Assembly (NCBI GenBank): GCA_002749535.1
Contig: MZZL01000409.1
Location: 3,302,160 to 3,366,159, forward strand
DNA length: 64,000 nucleotides
Direction of reading: 5' to 3'
Origin: Apophysomyces variabilis
Lineage: Eukaryota; Mucoromycota; Mucoromycetes; Mucorales; Mucoraceae
Shown here piece by piece: positions 10,450 through 21,400 of this stretch. The notes under the pieces were generated by a model. The model saw only the letters and a program-made list of their open reading frames with translations. It did no database searches and had not been told where the DNA came from. Every line of letters starts with the position of its first letter. Position 1 is the stretch's first letter. The position numbers and the translations under genes are program-made.

Positions 10450-12465
10450 ATGGAACAAGGTAAAAATTAACACACAACAAACAAACTTAGCACTTTGTTC
10501 TCCTGGCGAACACCTTTTCCTTTTCTACTCTCAGGCACTATCTTAGAGGAAGAACCCTCACCAGAAGGTCCGTCTCCGACCGAAGGTTTTGAAATGGTCG
10601 AAGGCGCAGCAAGACAACAAAATCCACATTCCTGTGGTCTTCAACCTGAGAAAAACAAGTTCCAATGGTTACAACTACCACCTCCTACGGAACCCATCAC
10701 TTTTCGAGTAATGTATATGGGTTATGTTGAAGGGAATCAGCCAAAGTTACTGGTGCGGAAAAAGTTAGCAGAAGGCATTGCTGAATGGGTCGTCTCGTCT
10801 TCAGCGAGGCCAAGGACTTATCGCGAAAGAAAACAGCACGTGGTATTTTTGGATGCATCTCGAAAAGAACCCGTCGAGACATATGATGACAGCGGTCTAA
10901 GCTTGATCGAAGCCGATTTTACTTGGTCAGATCCACTTGGCTCATCTAACACAATACAACCCTACACTAACGCACTCATGTCGTTAACCTCGCCTCCCAA
11001 CGTGCACGAAGCAATTCGGACATATCTACAACATCACTATTATTCTTATGGAACCTCGGCCTTATGGTCTAAAGATATATCTCATAAGGATTCTGTGTAT
11101 TCGGATGTCACCGCCAACGGTGTCGATCTTGCCGTCTATTTCTATAGTCAACCAGGGACTCAATGGGACCCCCTGATAGAGAAAGATATGCAGATGTTGG
11201 CCGATCTCAGATCTTTTGGTGTACCTGTCCTACCATTGATGGGGAACAGCCATTCAACCTTAGCAAGACCGGGAGGGTCTGTCACCATGAGCACAACCTT
11301 ACCAGGCCAAGTTCCACTTACCCCTCTTGTGGCCGGAGAAGACGAAGTTCTATCCCCTTGTCCTCAACGCGCACCGGTTTTGTTTCGTCCGCGGTCAAAC
11401 GTGGATAATGAAAAAGCCCGAGAGATTCTAGCCAATCTGCTCAAGAAATTCAATGTAGCCTGCCTCAACATCACCGAAATCGATCCAGACCTGCCCCACT
11501 TTATGGATAACAGCCATACCCTATCTGTGGCCAAGAGTTTCATTCATAGGAAAGATAACCAGAAGAAAAGAAGGAAGAGACGAACTATTCTGTCCATTAA
11601 TGAAATTATGACTGTTCAACAATTAACAGCTATTGATACAACAGAAATTGGTCGAATCGTTGGTCAATTGAGGGAAGAGGCAGAGGAGATTGATAACAGC
11701 AAGACCGTTCGGAAACTGCAAAAGAGTGTTCATCGTATGGCTATTGCTGGAGGCGTTTTTGTCCCACAACTGTGTCAGGTAGCACTGATCATAGTGGCAC
11801 TCCTGGTGCTATTGCCAACCTACTATCGCTTGGTGTTTTCTCCGTTCAGACATAAATCGGTTTGGCATCCTCCATCATTTAGTATTCATCTGGACCCAGC
11901 ATGGCAAGATGCGGATGAATACGGTCGATGGCATACTTTTCGGGTTGGGCTAAAGCCTAATGATACCGAGCCGGCCGATCTGCAAAACCAGTCCCTGGTT
12001 GTCCAACTGAAGATGGCGGGAAAACTGCTGAGTCAGTGGCCGATGACGCACAGAGAGGACCAAACGTACGTTGCCACGGTACCGTCAGCATGCCTTTTAC
12101 AAAGTAAATCCGACTTACACGCATCTCTATGGTTACCTGAGTACGGAACTGAGGCAGAGGAAAAGGTAGTGTTGTCCCTCGAGGCATGTTATCGTCCTCC
12201 GTATGAGAATGAAACGCTGGAAGACATGGAAGATGCGGAAGATACGGAAGTAGAGACAGCGGAAGAGCAAGAAGGATTTTGTCCTGCGCAATTATCGCCA
12301 CCATCGGCACCATCTCCTGAGGATAGTCGTGGCAAGCTCGTCAGCATAGTGAGGATACCACGCCTTCCAGTGACAGTAGACGAATGGCTTCAACTACTGG
12401 TTCAAAAATTAAGGGAATCACTGGAACTTATTTGGTTACCTGATTTTTCCAGATGGCTATGGTGA
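10450..12465 (+). CDS. Single-pass membrane protein with GTPase-like N-terminal region
   Basis: Model: join(10450..10459, 10535..12465), 646 aa. A four-codon first exon (MEQG) is joined across a 75-nt intron; reading straight through would instead need an unsupported start within the intron. I do not recognise the family. Residues about 50-330 alternate hydrophobic strands and helices in a way that resembles a small-GTPase fold (strand at DLAVYFY, loop with WDPLIEKDMQMLADL, strand VPVLPLMG), but no P-loop GxxxxGK[S/T] is present, so it would be a pseudoGTPase at best (inference). A hydrophobic helix VALIIVALLVLLPTYY follows. The C-terminal part has several N-x-S/T sites and an acidic stretch, consistent with a lumenal or extracellular beta-rich domain. 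The extreme C-terminus is amphipathic and Trp/Leu-rich. Confidence 0.75.
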
Positions 12466-13454
12466 AAGACAACTTGGTTTTTTTTCCCTCCTTCGTTTCT
12501 TCCTTCTTCTTCTCTTCTTCTTTCTCTTTTTTTGCATTAAAAAACATGAAATTTTGAGCGTCCGGTGTCATTCAATGGTTACAAAGCAAAACAAGTTTTC
12601 AGGAACTTTTCAACGTGTGTAATTGCCATACTCAGTCAATCTGTGTGCCTGTGATTTTATTATCGGTTTATTTTTTTACAGAAGATGCGCGTGCGAAGTC
12701 CAACTTGATTTCTTATTTTATTCTTTTTTTCTTACTTTACTGTCCTGATTTGATTATCTACTTGCCCTTAGTTTATATTTTAAAAATACTTATACCGATG
12801 TATGCAGGTAACCGACAGCATTGCAGATAAACAATCAGACAAAGCTCAATCCGGCAGACAATGGAAACTTAATAATACAATGAGAAAACGAAATAATTCT
12901 ATGACAGAAATGATACAAGAAGGAGAGGCTGATAGTTCAAGAAAGGAAATGAGGAGAGAACGGAGGTGAGCGGATTGAGAGCATCTCTATTTTATGCTCC
13001 GTTCCCGTTTGTTCTACGAAACAAAAAAAGGTTGTCCAAAAGAAGTTGGATTATTCTTTCTTGCCATGTAAGGCTTCTATGACTATTGCTGCAGAAGAGT
13101 AAAATAAGCGTCTTTTATGCATGGGTTGTTAAAATAGATAGCTATACAAACAAAGCAAAAAGGATGACAAGCTAAGATAATACAACATGGCAGATCTAGG
13201 ACAAAGATCGGCTCCTTAGCTTTAAAGGCGCAAATCCTTTTAGGGTTTGACCCCGAGGGAAAGCGATTCAACTAGCAGAGAAGTCATATTTCTTTTCTTT
13301 TTTCTTTCACTTTTCGATATTTTTTTCTCTTTTCCTTTGTTCTCTTTTCTTCCTTCATTCTTTCTTGTTCTTATTATCGGTCGCTCCTTTCCATTCATTT
13401 TTCCCCTTTCCTTTCGTTTGTCATCTAATATTCACATTTATAAGCAACAAAAAT
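12466..13454. other. Intergenic region with CT-rich leader
   Basis: Nearly 1 kb. The first half is the AT-rich 3' region of the membrane-protein gene. The last 180 bases (13270-13450) are strongly pyrimidine-rich and run up to the homeodomain start codon, suggesting the core promoter or 5' leader. No other feature seen. Confidence 0.5.
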
Positions 13455-14995
13455 ATGTCTGAAGAAAAAAGTCAACAACAGCAACAATCAAGCATTGCGA
13501 ATGATCCAGCTAAAGCAACCCATTGTCCTGGAGACAAAACAACGACAGGCACCCGTAAACGCACTCGGGCGACGGCCGATCAACTAGCAGTATTAGAAGA
13601 TACATTTTCAGTCAATGTCAGTCCCAACAGTAGACTTCGCAAACAACTGGCGGAACGATTGAAGATGAGTGACCGATCGATCCAGATCTGGTTTCAAAAC
13701 AGGAGAGCCAAGGTGAGGCAAATGGCCAAACGAACACGGATGCAGATGCACCAGGCTACCCTAAGGCAACAACTGTATCATCCGTACCAACAGCCATTGA
13801 TTCCTTCCTTCCATCATCCTCATCAACAACGGATAGCTGTCCCGCCACGAGCCCTCAGTGTAGATGCCTTGACACCTTCATCTATGTCGATCTATGCTTC
13901 AGCTACCGGTCCTGCTGCCCCTCCTCTGGCACCTCCTCCTTCCTTTCTTTCATGTACATCTTCCTCTATTTCTGCGGCTGAATTTTGGTCACGCCAGAGC
14001 ATGCCACCTTGTGTAAATGATCTGATGAATTTCCCAGACTTTTTGCACCACCAACAAATTTCACCCTCGCCAAGTCCGCACGCCGATCTTCTCCAATCCA
14101 TCTCCTCATCCTCCTCCTCCTCGTCCTCCTTTGCCAACCTAATCCAGCTCCCCGAGAGCGGTCCGACGGCCATGCTTTCCCATCAACCCCACACACCAGC
14201 CGCTACTCCTCCGTCGGGTCTTTCCAAAGCATCTACCGGTACGAAGAATAGAAGAAAAAAGGAGAAAATCATTAGATGAATGGAAGAAAAGTCAAGGACG
14301 CAGTACCCCTTTTGTTCTAACCTCTCTCCTTGATAGAAATGGCTACCATTGACCCTAGTATGATTATCCAACCACAGCAACAAGAATCGAGGCAAGAGGT
14401 TGATCTTTATCTGAGTGTGAACACACTTGCGATTGGATCCTGGCATCGAATGAAACTTCATTCGGCGGACCTTATTTGCCTGTATGAACCGGACACGCGT
14501 GTGTTTTCTTGGCATATTATGGATAACGAATGTCATTTCAAAATGGAAATCTCGGTGGATGCTGTTTCAGCGATAGAATATGTACCCAACCATGTGATGA
14601 CCGATCTTAACTTTGATGTGACGGAAACCCCTCGGTTTTACATGGAAGAGAAGAAGAAAAAACCAAAGGATGGACAAGAAGCAAAAGCAGAAGAACAAGA
14701 AAACGACAAGCAGCAACCTGCTGTTTGGGTGGAATGTAGCGATTTCACGGAAGGCAAACAGGCTTCTCGTTTCTTTCGACATACCCTTCAAGGTGTAGGA
14801 CATCAGTTTGAACAGGAAGTGTTGATGTTAATGCAACACTATGAAGAAACCCGTCGATTATTTCGTTTTGTCGAACCCACTTCTTCAACTGCTCTGTCAT
14901 CTGTCAATCCCCTCCATCTTGATCTTACCACAAGCAATCCTGTCTGGCCTACGAATTCTCTCTATTCATCCAATTTGGACGGGTTCCTTTACTAA
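13455..14995 (+). CDS. Homeodomain transcription factor, Hoy1-like
   Basis: Model: join(13455..14238, 14337..14995), 480 aa; the intron is phase 1 (ACC G|gtacga ... ttgatag|AA ATG). The homeodomain spans residues about 33-93 and carries the recognition-helix signature IQIWFQNRRAKVR. The second exon carries the conserved C-terminal region seen in fungal Hoy1-type homeodomain proteins: an IGSWHRM / DLICLYEPDTRVFSW / CHFKMEISVDAVSAIEY pattern, later WVECSDFTEGKQASRFFRH. A Gln/Pro/Ser-rich linker with a serine run lies between the two. Family knowledge: Hoy1 is linked to hyphal growth in Yarrowia; its role here is not known. The first ATG after the CT tract was chosen because upstream codons are T-rich non-coding sequence. 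Confidence 0.88.
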
Positions 14996-16425
14996 ACCTG
15001 GTCCCATTCTATTCCTATCCCTTTACATATATGAGTTTCATCTGATTAACCTTTTTTTTCATGATCTCATCTGTATCATACTTTTCTTTTTTTTCTTTCT
15101 TTGTAATCTTGAACAAAAGAAACAAGAAAATCTTATTCAGACTGTGCCGCTGGCGGTACATTTCGTTTTTGCTCTCTATCTCTCTCTTTTCTTTTCTCTT
15201 TTTTTTTGTTTTGAAAATGAAACGAAAAATGGCGATCTTTTTGGATGAGCTTTTTTCAGGCTTTGTCCTTTATTTTCCTTTACCCGGTTAGTGTACTCCT
15301 GAATTGATTCCGATGACAGCTCCAAAATTGCCTCAATCAGGACAAATCTTCTCTCTTTGAGCCTTAAAACCTATTACTTTTCTTAGATGGAACGAATGCA
15401 ATGGTGGGATTTCCTATTGAAAAAGCCGCTAGAAGGATAGACTATCTTTATCTTGATGATCAATCCAACAAATCTCCACGATTTGTAGCCCAACTTAGAA
15501 AAGAGCGACTCCATCGCTCATGATAATCTCCGTATCGCCGCTCTATCGTAGATGGAAAAACTGCTATTTTCAATAGGACGTCAAGTTCTGTTTAACAATA
15601 AATGACTTGTTCTATTGTTTGAGCAGTGAATTAACCTTAGTTTTTCTGGTAACTTGCTTTATCAGAACCATGTTACCTATGGAAAAAAGGTGTCGTTACA
15701 TAAATCCTTACAAAAGAGATGCTCATTTGATTTTCTCACCATGCCCCGCTTTGTTTTCTTTTGTAACTCCACGTCAATTAATTCATAATTACCTTTAATT
15801 TCTAGCCTAGGATACATTGGGAAGTAATCATCTTGCCCTTTTTTTCTCACCGTTTTATAAAACAACAAGCGGATTTCATTTGGATAAACAAGTCGTTCAA
15901 GCATACACTGCTATGAACAGATACCCGAAAAAAAGGGGGAAGAGCTATTACTCTTTCCATGGTTTATCTTTGACTAGAAACAGTAGACACACACTTCTTT
16001 CGTTTAGACATACTGATGCGGATAGGATGTAAATCTATAATCATGTTCCTTGCAACAGTTGGACAAGCGGAATATTTAGCAGAAAGATCTCTACTTGTCA
16101 GACATAAATAAAGAATAAATAACTAGCTACAGTTAAAGCGATCGGATTACGTGAAGATGAACTCTGTTACCCACTTTTTCATTTGCATCCCGTCGAGGTA
16201 GAAAAAGGGTTTTTTTATGCAGAACGTTTTACTTTCGGACTGTGGAAGCCTTTTTTGGAAACGACAGCGGGACTCAGAATCCATTACTTCGCATCACACA
16301 CACAGACAAACGCAAAAACAGCGTCAAAGCTGGGGAGAGGCGACCTAAAGGCAATCAATTGACACACAGAAGCGTCTGTTCCCTTCCCTCCTCTTTTTTC
16401 CCTTTGTTTATACTTGCGCATCATC
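14996..16425. other. Intergenic region
   Basis: About 1.4 kb between two + strand genes. T-rich and CT-rich runs occupy 15000-15200 and 16370-16410. Short frames on both strands lack domain similarity and codon bias. No gene recognised. Confidence 0.45.
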
Positions 16426-18161
16426 ATGAGTCAACATGAGGTTGAGTACATGGATATTGATGAGGCCGAATTCATTCACGAAGTCAATGTCGAAATCGCT
16501 CATATTCGCGCCAATGCCACAGTAGACGTTCGAAAGTACACAGATCCTTTAGAGGGTAAATGATATTCTATACTTGGCTAGTCTTGTTCTGTCGAGCTTT
16601 TGAATCTATGAACATCATGCGTACCATGTCGCGCTGACTTTTTTCTACGTTCTAGTGTCTGGTACCGGAGACGATTGGCCTTTCTGTCACGTAGCTGTTC
16701 TCGACACCAACTTCTTGATATCCCATCTTGCCTATCTTAAAAATCTTCTTACCAAGGCTGAACAACATCCTGGCAGTTTGGTCCTTGTTGTTCCTTGGAT
16801 TGTTGTCATGGAGCTGGATGGCTTGAAGGTAAGGGAAGACAGTAATCATTCTAACACAAAGTGTAATTCGTGTACTGGAATGTTGATCTAGCTTATTCCC
16901 TAGAATAGCACACATCAGCAGAAGGGAACCGATGTACCTAAGGATAGCCTTGGTAATCTGGCGAGAATGGCCATGCGATTCCTTGAAAGTGGACTCCGTA
17001 ACAGACATCCAGCACTTCGAGGCCAAAAAAGTACCGAAATTTATGATCACAAAGCAGACCTGGCAAGTGAAAAAGAGAATGGGTTCTATACCCCGAACAA
17101 AATAGAGCAACTTTTTCTTTGGTGCAAGACTAACACAGAACAACCCCTCTCTGCTTTTTTTTTCTTTTTCTCTGTTCTATTTCGTTTGACATGGTTTAAC
17201 AAGACAAAGGGCGATGACCGAATTTTGGACTGCTGTTTGTATGTTGAGTGGAATGGTTTCTATTACAACGTGCTGATGTATCTTTAGGTATCTTCAACAA
17301 AAACGGAGGAAGCAGGTCACTTTACTGTCTAATGATCGAAATCTGGCTATCAAAGCCATGATTCATGATATTGCCTCTCTGTCTGCCGAAAGCAAAAGTA
17401 AAATGAATGATTTCCTCGAATACATTTCAAAATTAAGTAGCAAGAAGATAAAAACTACCAAGAAGGTGGGATAGTCCCCTTTTCATTTTATTTTGGCTAG
17501 GAAGCAAAACACGGGTTAACAAGATTGATGCTATTCTGATTTTCAGTCTACGAGTCGACCAATTTCCGTATCGAGCGTTCATCAGGATGATCATGTAAGC
17601 ATTTAGATATCCGTGGTTTTCCCTTCCCTCCCTTTTCCCCCCTGGATCCGCCAACGCCAAAAAAAAAAAAGGGAAAGAAAACAAGGGAAAAATGGCTGAA
17701 TTTTATTATATTAGTTAATGGATATAGATTTTCAATATCATCAGCAACAGCAACGACAACAGCACCAGCAACATCAGCATCAGCATCAGCATCAGCATCA
17801 GCATCAGCATCAGCATCAGCATCATCAGCATGACGACGTAATGGATGAGGATATTGATATGATGGATAGCGATGCAGATATAGCCTTTCATCATCATCAG
17901 CCCTCACTGCAACAACCGAACGAGGACCATGGGATTTGGGCATCACTTCATGCGCCTTCCAAAGACAGTGACGATCATCGTCAACATCATCAACGGGATA
18001 GGTATAGTATATGGGACGACCTTGATCCGCTGCCAGAAGTTCCTACAGCACCCAAGCGTACCAAACCATTACCAACCTCAACCAGTTGGTCCAGTAAATC
18101 AGCAATTGTTCAGAAAGGTCAAGATCGGACGATCTGGTCATCAATCCATGCTCCTCCATGA
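16426..18161 (+). CDS. PIN-domain endoribonuclease, SWT1-like
   Basis: Model: join(16426..16555, 16656..16828, 16904..17062, 17204..17238, 17288..17465, 17547..17594, 17715..18161), 389 aa. The PIN core follows the Swt1 layout: Asp60 in VLDTNFLISHL, Glu96 in VMELDGLK, Asp158/Asp159 in KGDDRILDCC and Asp182 in LLSNDRN, the four acidic metal ligands of PIN nucleases. Family knowledge: Swt1 is a nuclear RNA endonuclease in mRNP quality control. The third intron uses a GC donor (CTG|GCAAGT); without it a Phe-rich insertion interrupts the domain. The last exon starts with a His/Gln tract encoded by a CAGCAT repeat and ends with three repeated motifs close to xIWxSLHAP, possibly short binding motifs. 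The gene converges on Fanzor B with 256 bp between stops. Confidence 0.85.
17774..17830 (+). repeat. (CAGCAT)n coding hexanucleotide repeat
   Basis: About nine CAGCAT units in frame in the last exon of the PIN gene, encoding alternating His-Gln. Such tracts are length-variable, and this one is flanked by further CAG/CAA codons. Confidence 0.9.
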
Positions 18162-18417
18162 ATTCTTCTATTCTCTTCCTTTATTTTTCTTTTTATTACC
18201 CTCGCATTTTCTTGCTTTATTTGTTCTTTCTATTTTCCTTTTGCACGTTTTACACTAGATGCCTGCTTTTTTCTTTTTTCTTTTCGTTACCGAACATAAA
18301 AAACTGTTTATAACGATGGTACTCTATATTTGGATGAGTGGTTGATACCGACGGAGTATCTGCAAAAAATCAGTCACCGATATAGAGCAGTGCTTGTACT
18401 TACTAGGTAATTGCCTT

Positions 18418-21400
18418 TCACGGGCCATGCAGAAGTCGAACCGGAGTTGGTTGACTAGCAAATTGTTGTGCAAGCTTGTAATTGCTTGAGTATTGAGAGT
18501 TGAACACCGGGATTGGACTTCCATCACTTGAGACAATCATGGATACGCCTTTGAGTGCAATGTTCTTCGACGCATTGCCATCCCGGTTCATCGTGCTACA
18601 GCCGTTGACAACGGTAACACAGTTGGGGTTCACGCAGCAGACAGCTCCATTACACTTCCTGACCTTGCCGTCCTTCCCTCGGTATTTCTGTAACTGTAGA
18701 GGCTTGAGACACCAGTGGCATGTCTTACTAGTGTTGTACTCGTTCACAATAACTACCAAGCCTTTTCGTCGTTGTACTCCACGTAACCGTTTGAGTCCCC
18801 TGCGAGCATGTCCTCGAATGCGAGAATTGGTGGGCTGCCAATGGCCGTAAAAATGAACAGCTTTTTGAAAAATCATGTCTGGGGGGAAGTGCATACGTTC
18901 GATGTCAGCATACTTGTGGTATGCTTTCTGGGTAAACACCTCTCTAGTACGCTTTTCACGTTCAATTCTCCTGTTCTCAGCTTCGGTTCCCTCTTTCTCA
19001 GCATTCTTGGCTCGTTCTCTGCGCAAACGATGTCTGCTCGAGCGCGAGTGATGGTTGACAGCTGATGCTCGGAGACTCCAGGTATTATAAATATCGTGCC
19101 GTAGCTCTGTCGTTGTGTTACTGGTAAAGTTCCGTATCCGTTGTATCATCCATGCAGATGTCGTACTTGTTGACACACCGGTGGTCCGAATACCGGGATC
19201 AACGCCGCAAACAGGGATCGAATGCTTCTCAAAAAGTGGCTTCACGAGAGACAGCATCTAAAATAGTTATCAATCTTTCATAATCTCTTCAGATTAAAGT
19301 GTACTTACCTGTGGCATATACCCTTCGGTGATCTTTGCTTTGGCAGATGACGTTGCTTGGCTACTGCGCTTTTGCTTTTTGCGCTTTCGCTTTCGGGAGC
19401 GACTTGTTGAAGCGCTTCTTTTCTCTTTGCCCTTCCCTTTTCTGCTTACTTCTCTCATCGCTTTGTTAAGGACGTAACGATCCCGTCGAGCTTGCTTGAG
19501 CTTTTCTTGTAGGACAATGGCAGTATTTTGTTTAGATCGGATTTGTTGCCGGGTTTGTTTCAGTTTTCGGTATGCCGTGCTATTTGTACGTCCATGAGCT
19601 GATGTGCTGTGATTCATCCGCTCTTTTTCCAAGGCACCTATTTCCTTTTGTATTGGCTTCAATTGTTGCTCCAAACCGAGTATGCTTGCTTGTGTGCGAT
19701 CAATTCTCTCCTGCAACTGAGCTTTGCTGAGCGTGAGTTCTATCTCGGGTTCCACGAATCTTTGATTATTTCGACGTTCTTGAAGTGCAGATACCTAAAG
19801 TTTGTATCAATTAACAATGCCTTCGACTCGTATTATTCACTTACTTGATGTGGTGTGTTTCGGTTGATAGTCCCTACGACTCGTACAGTCCACTCGTTCA
19901 CAAAGACAAGTCTCCAACGGAAAAATAAATGACGCCGATTCATCATGCGATGTATTTTGTCCATCTGGAAAAATGCTTTAAAGACGGTTTCTTTTTCAGT
20001 CCTCGCTTGAAGCCCACTAGTGATGAATTCCCCTTGTCTGTTTGTAGGTATATCAAATGCATCAATCATGATTTTGTAAATGCCGTCTGCTTTCACTGGC
20101 AAAGCCCATTTGTTACTTGTTTCGATCGTCAGCTTGTTGACACGATCTTGCATGCCCAAGATAGTACTGACTACGTTCGATAATGCCGCAATAGGCAATA
20201 CGGTAAGTATATGCTTTGCTGGAGGTTCATCAGGTTCATTTCTGCGTGGTGTGTATGGTTTCAGGAAGTTGGCAACTTTGGCAGCCACTTGTTGCTCGGT
20301 TATGGTCAATATAGTACCCGTATGGACAGCGTCTGCGACGTCTTTTGCACTTATAGTACGTTTGATCAGGGGGGATTCGACCAGCATACGAACAATTGCA
20401 ACTAGTGTACGAATAGTACGAGCACTGGTTTCCTTACTGGTTATTGGAGCTTGGCTACTAGTAGTAGCTGCCGTATCTTCGTCATCTTCAGAATCATTGA
20501 CCAGGTCATCCTCTGCTTGATCAAGCCTAAAAGCTTCGTACTCATCGTCAGCTTTTTGACTTTTAATTTCCTCTTCATTCGATTTCTTCTGGTCCTCTGT
20601 TCGATCTTTTCGAGGTAAATTATCAGCAATCTTGCGTTGAATAGTTTCGACCACATTATCGGGACGACCATTCATGTATGCTTTCTTCAGTTCCTTGGTC
20701 CAGTACGATCGATTGCGCCGTCTTTGTACATTAGACCTTAAATCTTGTCGCTGTTCTTGGCGATCCTTCTTTTCTTCGGCTTTTTCCTTCACAAGCTGCA
20801 TGTATTTGGACATGCGACGTGGCGCTAAATTTACACGGAGCAACAGACGGATGACATTGGCAAGAGATCTTGGATATAAGGAACCACTGTAGAGATTGTT
20901 CGCCGCAGTATACAACGCCCTTAAAGAATCGGCTTGAAACTGTGACGCTACAGCATCATCGTTGGGATCGACCAGGGAGGATAGCACACCATTTATGCTA
21001 AACCATGGTTTAGGTCTGCAGCCGAAAAAAGAATTAGCAAGATTACTATAAAATGTAAAACGTACATCTGCTCTGTGTATATACCGCCAACTGTGCTGTA
21101 GAACATGTTTTGGAACTGAGCAAAAGTGAATATGTTTGAATCGACAGCGGCGTCTGCATTAATAAAAGGCAGAGAGACTATACTGTGTTTAGCTTTATGA
21201 TCGCCAAAGTCGTAATCAGCAGGGAAAACGTCTGCTAGGTTGATTTGAGTACTGTAATTGTCATATCCAATGAATTGGTACACGTCGCCGCGAAGTACCT
21301 AACGAGGAGATGTTTAACTTCCCGGTAGTAAACATGTCAAACGACAAACCATATCCGTAAAATGAGATAAAACAGTTTCCATATTGCTTATCACTCTCGA

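Noticed and set aside
17774..17830. CRISPR-like regular repeat
   Set aside because: A six-base coding microsatellite without spacers, in a eukaryotic gene.
18344..18360. Transcription terminator hairpin downstream of Fanzor B
   Set aside because: Five-base stem only; such hairpins occur by chance and do not define eukaryotic termination. Kept only as a note for guide-RNA searches.
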